Positions 45,046 to 53,237 of a stretch of 64,000 nt of DNA are shown in pieces (the first letter of the stretch is position 1; each line of letters begins with the position of its first letter). Source of the stretch: Cupriavidus pampae (GTDB taxonomy: Bacteria > Pseudomonadota > Gammaproteobacteria > Burkholderiales > Burkholderiaceae). The notes below the pieces were generated by a model that saw only the letters and a program-made list of their open reading frames with translations, ran no database searches and had not been told where the DNA came from. The position numbers and the translations under genes are program-made. Location of the stretch: positions 372,001 through 436,000 of the forward strand of contig NZ_CAJZAG010000004.1 in assembly GCF_914271485.1 (NCBI RefSeq). Direction: 5' to 3'.

Positions 45046-45897
45046 TCAATCGAGGTACGCCGGAAGCTTGGGCAGCTTTTCGTTGTCGGCCGGTTCATGT
45101 TGAATGACCAGCTTTGCGTTGGTCTGCTTGATGATGTCGTCAAGCCTGTCACCGGAAGAAATGGTTTCCTTGTGAGAGTAGTTCCAGGTCGGCACCTGCT
45201 TGCGCTCGTGATTCTCCGTGAAGTGCCACTGGTCACCGGAGAGAACGTACGACCCGGAGTTCTTGAGATTCAGCAGCAGCGCCATGCTCCCCGGCGTGTG
45301 GCCCGGCGTCTGGATCGTCTTCATGGTGCCGTCGCCGAAGAGGTCGACATCGCCATCGACGACTCGCACGCGTTTGAGGTTTTTGCCAGAGATATGCGAG
45401 CTGAACAGATCGGCCTGGATGTAGTGCGCCGATGCAATCTTGGTATCGGCCATCGCCTCAAGCTCCGCGCGCTGGATGATCAGCGTCGCGTTCGGAAAAT
45501 CATTGACCTGGCCGGAATGATCGAAGTGGGCATGCGAGACAGCGACATACTTGATGTCCTTGCTGCTGAGCTTGAGCTCGCGAAGCTGATCGACGATCGT
45601 GCGGTCCAGCTTGGTGGTGAACGTGCCCTCGGTCAGCGGGCCCTTAAGGTACTTCTTCGGCAAACCGGCGTCCCACAGAATCCAATCCTTGCCATGCTTG
45701 ATCAGGTAGCAGGACATGACGATGTCGTAGTACTCGCCCTTGTAAAGCCCTTCATCGGACATCACAGACTTGTCGCCAAGTCGCATCTGGCCGCAGTCGA
45801 GCCGGTACATCCTGACTTCCGGTGCCGCGGCGAATGCCGACTGGACGGACGCTACGGAAAGAGTGAGTAGGGCGAATTTGGAAAGCAGGCGATTCAC
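45046..45897 (-). CDS. Exported metallo-beta-lactamase-fold hydrolase (N-acyl-homoserine lactonase-like)
   Basis: A 283-residue enzyme of the metallo-beta-lactamase superfamily. It shows the di-zinc motif SHAHFDHSG (HxHxDH), then the third His in TPGHTPGSMAL and the Asp in LSGDQWHF. Order and spacing match AttM/AhlS-type N-acyl-homoserine lactonases (quorum quenching), but those are usually cytosolic, whereas this protein has a signal peptide (VNRLLSKFALLTLSVASVQSA). The GTG at 45897 is preferred; an upstream start (45957) would bury the signal peptide behind 20 residues. It is co-directional with and 15 bp upstream of the frameshifted MFS gene. The substrate, possibly a lactone, is unproven. 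Confidence 0.85.
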   Translation of the reverse strand: MNRLLSKFALLTLSVASVQSAFAAAPEVRMYRLDCGQMRLGDKSVMSDEGLYKGEYYDIVMSCYLIKHGKDWILWDAGLPKKYLKGPLTEGTFTTKLDRTIVDQLRELKLSSKDIKYVAVSHAHFDHSGQVNDFPNATLIIQRAELEAMADTKIASAHYIQADLFSSHISGKNLKRVRVVDGDVDLFGDGTMKTIQTPGHTPGSMALLLNLKNSGSYVLSGDQWHFTENHERKQVPTWNYSHKETISSGDRLDDIIKQTNAKLVIQHEPADNEKLPKLPAYLD

Positions 45898-46010
45898 GGT
45901 TGTTCTCTGGCAGAAACTGCGCGGCGGCGCGGTACCAGGAAGGATAGATGGGACCATCTCTGCCAGTCAGACGTAGAGACCGAGTTTCAGGACATAACGG
46001 GTCCCGCGCA

Positions 46011-48323
46011 TCAAATATTGACATTCACCCCAGTCGGCAACGCCTGTGTAATCCATCCCCTTTGCTGGAGCGCCGCGCGTCCCTCGGCATAGACGTTTGG
46101 GTTGTTTTCGATCGATCTGAGAGTGATGATCACCACCGCTCTAAGCGGCTTCTGCAGCATTGGTTCGAACTCACGTCGCAGAACCGATGCCTGCACGGCC
46201 CAGATATCTCCCGCCACGCCGTGTGGCATCGATCGACGATACACCTTGATCGGTGCCCATTTCCCGCCGTGTTCGATTTGCGCCGTCTCAAACCCGTGGC
46301 TTCCCTTCTCGTGGTCGCCCGGGAGTTTGCCACCGAACTGGAAATCCCCCTTCTCGTTAGGCGACAGCGTTCCAAATCCAATCTCTACGTTGAAGCGCAC
46401 GTACTCGGCGCCGGCATCTCCGTCCAGCGGCGGGGCGTAAGCGCAGGTCATGATGACTTCCGCGCGCAGCTTGCCGTTGACCATTAGCGATGCCGGTAAC
46501 GGGTATGGAGCCTTTCGCCATTTTGCTCCGTCTGCGAGATCCACCTCGAACATCAGCGTGAAGCTCGAGTCGGAGTCGTGTAGTACGCCGAGCGGATCTG
46601 AAGGGATGCCCGCTCCAAAATATCGTCGTTCTCGCGCGCCGCGGGCGGGAGAGTTGAGTTCTGCTGCATGCACGACCAACGCCTTGACCATGGTCGGTGA
46701 TACCGCAAAGGGATTGCGATGGCCTCCGGATTCCAGATCTCGCCACGTATGAGCGGCGAGTGCCGAGACGACAGGAGCGGAAAAGCTTGTGCCAAACAGG
46801 CGCGCCGCGCGGCCGGTCGGATGCAAAACTCTGATGCCTACGCCTTGGCATTGCCACGCTGCTGTGACATTGCCCCCAAAGTGAGTGACGTCCGGCTTCG
46901 GCGTAAATACTGGGCCGGGTCCGCGCCGGGAGTAGGGCGCGGGATCTCCCGATCGCACGAGCGTGTCGACGCTTTCGCGGTGTGCGATGGCGCCGACGGT
47001 CAACGCTCTCACGGAGTCACCCGGACTCGCCAGGCGGTCGGGTAACTCGTCAGTTGCCGGCCATGTCCTTCGAGGTGTCCCCAGATAATTGCCTGCGGAT
47101 ACCACGAAGAGAACGTTGTGCCGGTCGCTGAGCTGGTCGAGCTCGCGTGCGAACTCACTGAACTCGTCATCGCTAGCCTCATCGCGCGTTGAGATAGAGA
47201 GGTTCCATACACGGACGTCTGGTTGATTTGCCAAGGCTGTGCGGAGCCTGAGGATGAGGTCGCCCAAACGAGCCTGGCCAAGTTCAACCGCGACGACATC
47301 GTGCACGCGACAGGGCACAACCGGAAAGCGCTCGTCCTCCGAGTTCAGATGGGCGGCACAAGCCACAAGGGAGGCGACGAACGTGCCGTGCTCATAGTTC
47401 GTTTCTGGCGGCAGGACGTAGATATCGCGGCTCGCGACCCACGGCGCCATGCTGTCGAGGTTGGGTGCGACGCCCCCATCGAAAACGCCCACGACCGGAA
47501 GATCGCCGTTCGGCAACGGCAAGACGTGAGCGTCCGCCGGCATGACGGTGGTCGTGGCAGAGCCTTGTACGTTAGGCTCCGGCCTGATCCTGCGCACCGC
47601 AGGAAAGCGAAGAAGTTCGAGGAGTTTGCTCTCCGTTAGCTGCGCATCGATCGGAACGACGAAGAGCGGAGGCCCGGAAGGTTGGGGAATCTGCTCGGCA
47701 GTGAGCCCGGACTTGTCGAGAAATTCGAGAAAACGTTGCAAGACCCGCTTTGATGTTTCCTCGGATGCGTACGAGAAAAGTCTGACGAGAACGCGCCCCG
47801 CAGCCCGTTTCATTGCCGCATGCAATGCCTGCGCCGACAATGCCCTGAGGGGTGGCGGCAGGCGACGCTGCACGCCCCACGCATGGATGCCTTGAAGTGT
47901 GCTGAGATTTTCGCGGATGGATTTGGTTGCGCGTGTCCCGATGACCTCATCCAGTGCGGCGATGGCGCCTGCATCCGCGGCAATCAGCATCTCATTCAAC
48001 GACCCGTGTCCTACCGGTACAGCGCCGCTCTCTGCAGTGAGGGTCGTCGGGCGATGACTCTTCGCGATCGCCTTGTCGCGGAGCTCCAGCACCAAAACCG
48101 CCGGTACGTCGGGGATGCTCAGGTCCTGATGACTGGAGTCGACAGCGTCCGACAGAAATTTGCGTAGGCGAGTGCGAAGTGCGGAGGTTACCGGAACGAA
48201 CTCCGTGCCTCCGCCGCCCTGCGTTTCTACACCAAACAGATCTTTCGCCTGGAACGCGACGTGTACATACGGATTCGCGCGCTTAGACTGATCGTCTCTC
48301 CTCGACCTCGGTTTTGCCGGCAT
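46011..48323 (-). CDS. ietS: IetS-like subtilisin-family serine protease (S8), toxin/effector of the IetAS module
   Basis: A 770-residue intracellular subtilase with no signal peptide. An N-terminal region of about 270 residues precedes the S8 domain. Catalytic residues are visible: Asp282 in VVGVFDGGV, His312 in YEHGTFVAS, the oxyanion Asn412 in SAGNYLG, and Ser513 in GTSFSAPVV. A C-terminal beta-rich domain follows (about 590-770). The pairing of a large S8 protease with an upstream AAA ATPase is the ietA-ietS arrangement, first described as a plasmid-stabilising toxin-antitoxin system of an Agrobacterium Ti plasmid and later reported as anti-phage. Its ATG at 48323 lies inside the ietA frame, a 41-bp overlap. 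The gene is less GC-rich than its chromosomal surroundings. The protease is presumed toxic unless restrained by IetA. Confidence 0.85.
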   Translation of the reverse strand: MPAKPRSRRDDQSKRANPYVHVAFQAKDLFGVETQGGGGTEFVPVTSALRTRLRKFLSDAVDSSHQDLSIPDVPAVLVLELRDKAIAKSHRPTTLTAESGAVPVGHGSLNEMLIAADAGAIAALDEVIGTRATKSIRENLSTLQGIHAWGVQRRLPPPLRALSAQALHAAMKRAAGRVLVRLFSYASEETSKRVLQRFLEFLDKSGLTAEQIPQPSGPPLFVVPIDAQLTESKLLELLRFPAVRRIRPEPNVQGSATTTVMPADAHVLPLPNGDLPVVGVFDGGVAPNLDSMAPWVASRDIYVLPPETNYEHGTFVASLVACAAHLNSEDERFPVVPCRVHDVVAVELGQARLGDLILRLRTALANQPDVRVWNLSISTRDEASDDEFSEFARELDQLSDRHNVLFVVSAGNYLGTPRRTWPATDELPDRLASPGDSVRALTVGAIAHRESVDTLVRSGDPAPYSRRGPGPVFTPKPDVTHFGGNVTAAWQCQGVGIRVLHPTGRAARLFGTSFSAPVVSALAAHTWRDLESGGHRNPFAVSPTMVKALVVHAAELNSPARGARERRYFGAGIPSDPLGVLHDSDSSFTLMFEVDLADGAKWRKAPYPLPASLMVNGKLRAEVIMTCAYAPPLDGDAGAEYVRFNVEIGFGTLSPNEKGDFQFGGKLPGDHEKGSHGFETAQIEHGGKWAPIKVYRRSMPHGVAGDIWAVQASVLRREFEPMLQKPLRAVVIITLRSIENNPNVYAEGRAALQQRGWITQALPTGVNVNI

Positions 48324-49440
48324 TCTGACCCCTCAGCATGTTGGAGATTTGCCGGGTCGAGACTGCATAGAGCCTTGCGAGTTCTCTTTGTGAAAAGGCT
48401 TCTTCCTGCCATGCCCTCAACCAGCGCACCTCATCTTCTATTGATGGCAAATGGTGCCCACGCAGTGAGGAAATGGCAATGCCCAACCTTCGAAGAATCT
48501 CTGCAGGATCAGCTTTTGGCGTTTCAGCCATGACGGCGGTGCGTATCGCGTCCTGACACACCTGCTCGATGATCGCGCCGGATACGCCGTCAGAGCAGCG
48601 TACGAGTTCATCCCAATGCAAGCCTGCAGGGGCGAAGTCACGAAGCATCGATTTCCAAAGCGCTTCTCGTAGCGCAGGGTCGGGATTGGAAAAAGAAATC
48701 TGATACGGAAAGCGCCGCCACACCGCAGCATCGATACCCTGTGCGAAATTCGTAGCGGCGACGACTACGACGTGACCGGGCAGCGCATCGATGTTCTGCA
48801 GCAATGCGATCACGATGCGCTGTAGTTCTCCCACGTCACGCTCGTTGCCTCGCGCGGAGGCAAGAGCGTCGAACTCGTCCAACAACAGGACACAGGGAGT
48901 TTGCTCGGCAAAGTCGAAGACCCTGCGCAGGTTCCTGCTGGTCTGACCCAGCAGACTGCTGATCAACGTGTCGCAACGGACCGTCGCCAGTGGCAGCTTC
49001 AATTCGTTGGCGAGTCGCCTTGCCGTCATCGTTTTCCCGGTCCCGGGAGGGCCGTGCAGGAGGATGCGATTGACGGATGCAACGCCGGAGGCGGCAAGTC
49101 TGTCGTAATGGGTCACCGCGCTGACGAACTCCTGAAACCGTCTGGCCGCAGCGGAAGGCAGGTGGAAGTTGTCGGCTTGCACTTCCGAGTAGGAAATGTC
49201 GACCGTCTCCAAGCGGCTATCGGCGTCCATCGGCACGGCGCTGGCCATGCGGGAACCGTCTTGCGCATAAGCCATGGCAGCCGGGGCCCGCGAAAGTCGC
49301 TCCCGAATTCGCACGGCGTCTTCACGCGCGCCGCTGCGCTCGAGCTTATCTGCGAGCAGGCCCGCATAGTTGCCGGCCATCGAGGCATTCGCCTTCAGTG
49401 CGCCGTCAAGAATCTTCAGAACTTCGGATAGATGCTCCAA
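48283..49440 (-). CDS. ietA: IetA-like AAA ATPase, antitoxin/sensor of the IetAS module
   Basis: A 385-residue AAA ATPase. An N-terminal helical segment (about 1-85) is followed by the ATPase core: Walker A HGPPGTGKTMTARRL (about residue 131), Walker B CVLLLDEFDALAS (about 185), sensor-1 VVVVAATNFAQ and an arginine-finger region AAVWRRFPYQI. The C-terminal 55 residues contain a helix-turn-helix-like stretch (AFSQRELARLYAVSTRQISN), which could allow the ATPase to bind DNA. TTG at 49440 has AGGA 6 bp upstream; TTG 49446 is an alternative. It is the first gene of the two-gene operon, and the ietS protease gene overlaps its 3' end. It is expected to hold the protease in check and to sense plasmid loss or infection. 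Confidence 0.85.
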   Translation of the reverse strand: MEHLSEVLKILDGALKANASMAGNYAGLLADKLERSGAREDAVRIRERLSRAPAAMAYAQDGSRMASAVPMDADSRLETVDISYSEVQADNFHLPSAAARRFQEFVSAVTHYDRLAASGVASVNRILLHGPPGTGKTMTARRLANELKLPLATVRCDTLISSLLGQTSRNLRRVFDFAEQTPCVLLLDEFDALASARGNERDVGELQRIVIALLQNIDALPGHVVVVAATNFAQGIDAAVWRRFPYQISFSNPDPALREALWKSMLRDFAPAGLHWDELVRCSDGVSGAIIEQVCQDAIRTAVMAETPKADPAEILRRLGIAISSLRGHHLPSIEDEVRWLRAWQEEAFSQRELARLYAVSTRQISNMLRGQNAGKTEVEERRSV

Positions 49441-49674
49441 CGCCAATCCTCACTTTTGCATCGTGGCGGAGTCGAAGCGTAACGCAAATAGGGGTGTATG
49501 AATCGCTATTTTGCTTTCATGTTTCGAATTTCCCGGGATCGCAACGACATGCGGGATCTGCCGCGAATCCACAACATCAGTGATGTCTATGTGCGCCGCG
49601 GCGTACAAAAGCACCACAGGTGGATGGAATTTGTCACCGTTGGGGCGCTTTTCGCGGCATCTGTTGCCGCTACG

Positions 49675-49725
49675 CACTACGTAGTGTTACCTAATGCTGC
49701 ATTGCGCCATTTCCTTTGCTACAAT
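49675..49725 (+). promoter_or_regulatory. Palindrome and extended -10 promoter before the small gene at 49771
   Basis: The gap 49441-49770 contains no convincing gene. CACTACGTAGTG (49675-49686) is a perfect 12-bp palindrome. TGCTACAAT (49717-49725) fits an extended -10 element, with the start expected near 49733. The ribosome-binding site AAGGAAGGAAG follows at about 49755, before ATG 49771. The palindrome lies about 35-45 bp upstream of the -10, where an activator or repressor would bind. Confidence 0.5.
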
Positions 49726-49770
49726 TCGTGAAAACCCCATAAGGGTTATCCCTAAGGAAGGAAGAAAGCC

Positions 49771-49956
49771 ATGAACACGAACTCCGATATCAAGATCACC
49801 GACCAACTCGAACGCGAACTGATCGAGCGTGAGCTGGGCTCGCAAAGCCTGGGCTTCGCTAACGACGTCAAGCGTGTTGTTGCCGCCGTGCAAGGCATCT
49901 TCACCCGCCTGCAGGCTGAAGCCCGCAAGGCCAAGGTTGTCTACGCAAACGGCTAA
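49771..49956 (+). CDS. Small conserved-looking protein of unknown function (61 aa)
   Basis: A 61-residue protein, family not recognised. A strong ribosome-binding site (AAGGAAGGAAG) precedes the ATG, and the codon usage is that of a well-expressed gene. The N-terminal part is acidic and helical (LERELIERELG); the C-terminal part is basic (FTRLQAEARKAKVVYAN), with a hydrophobic stretch ANDVKRVVAAVQGIF between. There is no cysteine, signal or membrane helix. It sits downstream of a promoter-like element and upstream of a terminator, so it is a monocistronic transcript. It does not belong to any operon here. Confidence 0.7.
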   Translation: MNTNSDIKITDQLERELIERELGSQSLGFANDVKRVVAAVQGIFTRLQAEARKAKVVYANG

Positions 49957-50001
49957 GCGCATCGGCGCAAACAGCTGATCGCAGCAAGTAGTTGGATTGA
50001 G

Positions 50002-50106
50002 GTCGCTATGTAGCGACTGAGGTTCGCGGCATCGCGAGGTGCCGCACCCCATTGAACCGGCCCGCCGCCACACCTCTTGTGTGAGCGGCGGGCCGGTTTT
50101 GCTTTT
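50002..50106 (+). terminator. Structured 3' region ending in a strong Rho-independent terminator
   Basis: After the small gene's stop there is a 7-bp hairpin GTCGCTA-TG-TAGCGAC (50002-50017), a CGCG-GCAT-CGCG hairpin, and then a 14-bp GC-rich stem AACCGGCCCGCCGC / GCGGCGGGCCGGTT (50055-50098) whose loop contains CACA..TGTG, followed by TTTTGCTTTTT. The last element is a textbook terminator. The earlier hairpins may make the 3' end stable or act as a small RNA. The rest of the gap to 50308 is AT-rich with no further structure seen. Confidence 0.85.
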
Positions 50107-50308
50107 TGCGGTCACATTTTCGCCATGTGACGGTTCATCAATTATTTTGAATAACTATGACAGCGATAGCCGACTTTCTCCGGGTCGGCGATCGCTATAG
50201 TTCAGCACATGGACAGCGCGGCAACGCAGCCAGGCAAACAAAGCGAAGCCAGCGCCGTCCAACATAACCCCAAACTTATTGAAGTATTTTTTTATTCCGG
50301 AGAGAACC

Positions 50309-51006
50309 ATGTCGAACGCCAAGCTGCAAGTCCTGACCCCGCGCAACAGCCAACTGATCTTCATCGACCATCAACCCCAGATGGCCTTCGGTGTGCAGTC
50401 GATGGATGCCAGACCATGAAGAACAACGCCGTGGGTCTGGCCAAGGCAGCGAAGATCTTCGACGTGCCGACCACCATCACTACCGTGGAAAGCGATTCGT
50501 TCTCCGGCTACACCTATCCCGAGCTGCTCGACGTGTTCCCGGGCAAGCAGACGCTCGAACGCACCTCGATGAACTCGTGGGATGACCAGAAGGTGCGCGA
50601 CGCGCTGGCCGCGAATGGTCGCAAGAAGATTGTCGTGGCGGGTCTGTGGACCGAAGTCTGCAATACGACGTTTGCCCTGAGCGCCATGCTGGAAGGCGAC
50701 TACGAGATCTACATGGTCGCCGACGCCTCCGGCGGCACCACCAAGGAAGCGCACGACTACGCCATGCAGCGCATGATCCAGGCCGGCGTGGTGCCGGTCA
50801 CCTGGCAGCAGGTACTGCTCGAGTGGCAACGCGACTGGAAGAACAAGGAAACGTACGACGCCGTGACGGGTCTGGCCAAGGAGCACTCGGGCGCCTATGG
50901 CATGGGAATCGACTATGCCTACACGATGGTCCACAAGGCCGCCCAGCGTACCCAGACCCCGCACCAATCGATTGCACCCATCCACGCCCCGGTGATTGAG
51001 TACTAA
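50309..51006 (+). pseudogene. Isochorismatase-family (YcaC-like) hydrolase with a one-base deletion
   Basis: The ATG at 50309, with GGAGAGAACC upstream, begins SNAKLQVLTPRNSQLIFIDH and reads on to MAFGVQSMD before a premature stop (about residue 36). The next frame continues smoothly with CQTMKNNAVGLAKAAK to the stop at 51006. Adding one base near 50405 restores a continuous protein of about 232 residues. Family features are the Asp of FIDHQPQM and the catalytic Cys of GLWTEVCNTTFALSAM, with the HDYAMQRMIQAG segment, all as in YcaC-type cysteine hydrolases. A frameshift or a sequencing error is indicated. The larger open frame starting at 50209 is an artefact of the shift. The gene stands alone, upstream of a convergent Bug gene. 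Confidence 0.85.
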
Positions 51007-51075
51007 GCACCACGGTTGGTGGCGCGGCATGGAAAGCCGCGCCACCCTTTGACTAGCGCAGGAGAATGGCGCGCG

Positions 51076-52065
51076 TCAGTCCATCTCGATCTGGGCGTCC
51101 TTGATGACCTTCGCCCATTTGGTGGCTTCGCTCCGCATCTGGTTCTCGAGGACCGACGGCGCGCCGCCGACGAGATCGAAGCCCATATCGGTCAGGCGGC
51201 TGCGTACCTTCGGGTCTTCCAGCGCCTCGTTGAACGCCGTGTTCAGCTTCGCGATGATCGGCGCAGGCGTGCCTGCCGGAGCGACAAGGCCGTACCAGGC
51301 CACGAGCTCATAGTTAGGTACGCCGGACTCGGCCACCGTGGGCAAATCCGGGAACTGCGCGAGCCGGCTGCTGGTGGTTACCGCAAGTGCCCGCAGCTTG
51401 CCATCCTTCACCATCGGCAACGCTTCCGGCGCGATCGCGATCATCATCGTCGTCTGATTGCCGAGCAGGTCGGCCAGTGCCGGCGCGCCGCCCTTGTAGG
51501 GCACGTGCACCAGTTTCGGGAGGTTGGCCAGCTTCTTGTAGAGCTCGCCGCCCAGATGCGCGGGCGTGCCATTACCGGCCGACGCGTAGGAAGCCTGCGC
51601 GCCCTGGCTCGACAGATAGGGCGTCAACTCCTTCATCGACTTCACGGGACTGCTGGCATTGACGACCACCAGGCTCGGCAGGCGCGTGGCGAGCATGACC
51701 GGTCGGAAGTCCTTCAGCGGCGCATACGAGAGGTTCTTGTACAGGCTGGTATTGACGGCAAGCGCCGCCGACGTGCCGAGGAGCAGGGTATAGCCGTCGG
51801 CCGGTGCCTTGGCGACGAACGCCGCGCCGATATTGCTGCCCGCGCCGGGCCGGCTTTCGACGACGACGGGCTGCCCCAGTTTCGCACCGACTCTCTCACC
51901 GAGCGCCCGGGCGAGCAGATCGACGGAGCCGCCTGCCGGGTAGGGGACGACGATGCGCATCGGCTTGGTCGGAAAGTCGCTGGCCTCGTCCGCCGCATGC
52001 GCAGGTATGGTGACGCACGCTGCCATCATCGCCGCGACAACGGCCGGCAGAAATCTTCCTTGCAT
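51076..52065 (-). CDS. Bug/TctC-family periplasmic solute-binding protein
   Basis: A 329-residue tripartite-tricarboxylate receptor. ATG 52065 follows GGAGAG; the signal peptide ends near TIPAHAAD. The mature part shows DFPTKPMRIVVPYPAGGSVDLLAR and LVHVPYKG. It is divergent from the LysR gene at 52273 with 207 bp between; hyuA and hyuB lie beyond it. The combination receptor-LysR-oxoprolinase/hydantoinase suggests uptake of a lactam, hydantoin or related acid. This is context only; no TctAB genes are nearby. Confidence 0.9.
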   Translation of the reverse strand: MQGRFLPAVVAAMMAACVTIPAHAADEASDFPTKPMRIVVPYPAGGSVDLLARALGERVGAKLGQPVVVESRPGAGSNIGAAFVAKAPADGYTLLLGTSAALAVNTSLYKNLSYAPLKDFRPVMLATRLPSLVVVNASSPVKSMKELTPYLSSQGAQASYASAGNGTPAHLGGELYKKLANLPKLVHVPYKGGAPALADLLGNQTTMMIAIAPEALPMVKDGKLRALAVTTSSRLAQFPDLPTVAESGVPNYELVAWYGLVAPAGTPAPIIAKLNTAFNEALEDPKVRSRLTDMGFDLVGGAPSVLENQMRSEATKWAKVIKDAQIEMD

Positions 52066-52217
52066 TGCTTGCTCTCCATGGGAGGGATGACCGGGGGAGG
52101 TCAACGTGGGGGTTGGACATAGGAGCGTGCGCCGGAGAGTGCGGGCGGCCTTCGTGGGCCGCCTTTATGTGTTTCTGAAATCGTCTGCGAAAAAGTCTAA
52201 GTGGGTCAGCTATTCAG

Positions 52218-52238
52218 AACAAATTATTAGTTTTTGTT
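52218..52238. promoter_or_regulatory. LysR-type operator between Bug and LysR genes
   Basis: AACAAA-N9-TTTGTT is a perfect 6-bp-arm inverted repeat in a very AT-rich block (52200-52272) of an otherwise GC-rich region. It lies 35 bp upstream of the LysR start at 52273 and is the likely autoregulatory site. Confidence 0.55.
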
Positions 52239-52272
52239 GACTGTTCGTTTTTGCAGATATATTTTTTGACGC

Positions 52273-53226
52273 ATGAATCGTACCGTCACCCTTCGCCACC
52301 TGCGCTGCTTCGCCGAAGTCGCGGACTCGGGATCCTTCACCACGGCGGCTACCCGGCTGTTCGTCACGCAATCCGCGCTTACCGCGACGATCCAGCAGTT
52401 CGAGGAGGCCGTCGGACTCAAGCTGTTCGACCGCAATACGCGGCGCGTGGTCATGACGCCAGAGGCCGTGCGGTTCAAGGCGGAAGCCGACAAGATCCTG
52501 CGCGAGTTCGACGCCGCCATCTCCGACCTCGAAGCGATCGCCCAAAGCCAGAAGGGGCACGTGCGCATCGCTGCCGCGGCATCGGCGATCTATCAGTTCC
52601 TGGTCCAGGCCATCGTCTCGTTCCGGGAGCAATACCCGGCCGTGTCGTTCACCCTGCGCGACGCGGGCGCGCAGCAGGTGGAGCAACTGGTGGTCGACGG
52701 CGAACTCGATTTCGCGATTGCCAGCCGCTACAAGGGCTTCGACGAACTCGACTATGTGCCGCTCCTCACCGATACCTTCGGCGTCGTGTGTCGCCCCGAT
52801 TCCGCGCTCGCGCAAGGCAACGGTCCTCTCAAATGGGCCGAGCTGCCGGCCGAGGGCTACGTGGCCTTTACGCAGGACACCGGCATCGGTACCGTCCTCA
52901 GAACCGAAGGCCCGGCGTGGCCTGGCTTCGACAACTGCCAGTTCGAGATCTCGAGCTCGACATCGCTGCTTGCGGTGTTGACCGAGGGCGGTGGCTTCTC
53001 CATCGTGCCGGCGCTCGCGGGCAAGGTGGCGGGATTCGAGACCCTCACGTTTCGGGAACTCGAAGCCCCCGTGCTGAAGCGCGAGGTGTGCCTGATCACG
53101 CGGCGGCTGCGTTCGCTCTCGCCGACGGCGCAGAGGTTGCTGCGCGTCCTGCTGGAGACGATTCACGCGCAGACGCTGCCGGCGGGCGTGGTGGCTGCCC
53201 CCGCGGCCCCCGCTTCCCTCGCGTAG
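52273..53226 (+). CDS. LysR-family transcriptional regulator
   Basis: A 317-residue LysR protein with a typical winged helix (residues about 5-65: TLRHLRCFAEVADSGSFTTAA, FVTQSALTATIQQFEEAVG) and effector domain (about 90-300). It belongs to the CbbR/CysB-like typical subgroup with DRNTRRV after the recognition helix. Start ATG 52273. It is divergent from the Bug gene and convergent with hyuB (12-bp gap), so it probably controls both flanking operons. The inducer is unknown. Confidence 0.92.
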   Translation: MNRTVTLRHLRCFAEVADSGSFTTAATRLFVTQSALTATIQQFEEAVGLKLFDRNTRRVVMTPEAVRFKAEADKILREFDAAISDLEAIAQSQKGHVRIAAAASAIYQFLVQAIVSFREQYPAVSFTLRDAGAQQVEQLVVDGELDFAIASRYKGFDELDYVPLLTDTFGVVCRPDSALAQGNGPLKWAELPAEGYVAFTQDTGIGTVLRTEGPAWPGFDNCQFEISSSTSLLAVLTEGGGFSIVPALAGKVAGFETLTFRELEAPVLKREVCLITRRLRSLSPTAQRLLRVLLETIHAQTLPAGVVAAPAAPASLA

Positions 53227-53237
53227 CCCGCCTGACA

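Noticed and set aside
49498..49731. Possible 77-aa gene with one hydrophobic segment on the plus strand
   Set aside because: GGGG is too close to the ATG, the frame overlaps the promoter-like elements at 49675-49725, and no family resemblance is seen; conservation would be needed to accept it.
50209..50308. N-terminal extension of the isochorismatase-family gene from 50209
   Set aside because: The extension is not family-like; the true start is 50309 with a ribosome-binding site, and the long frame only arises from the one-base shift.
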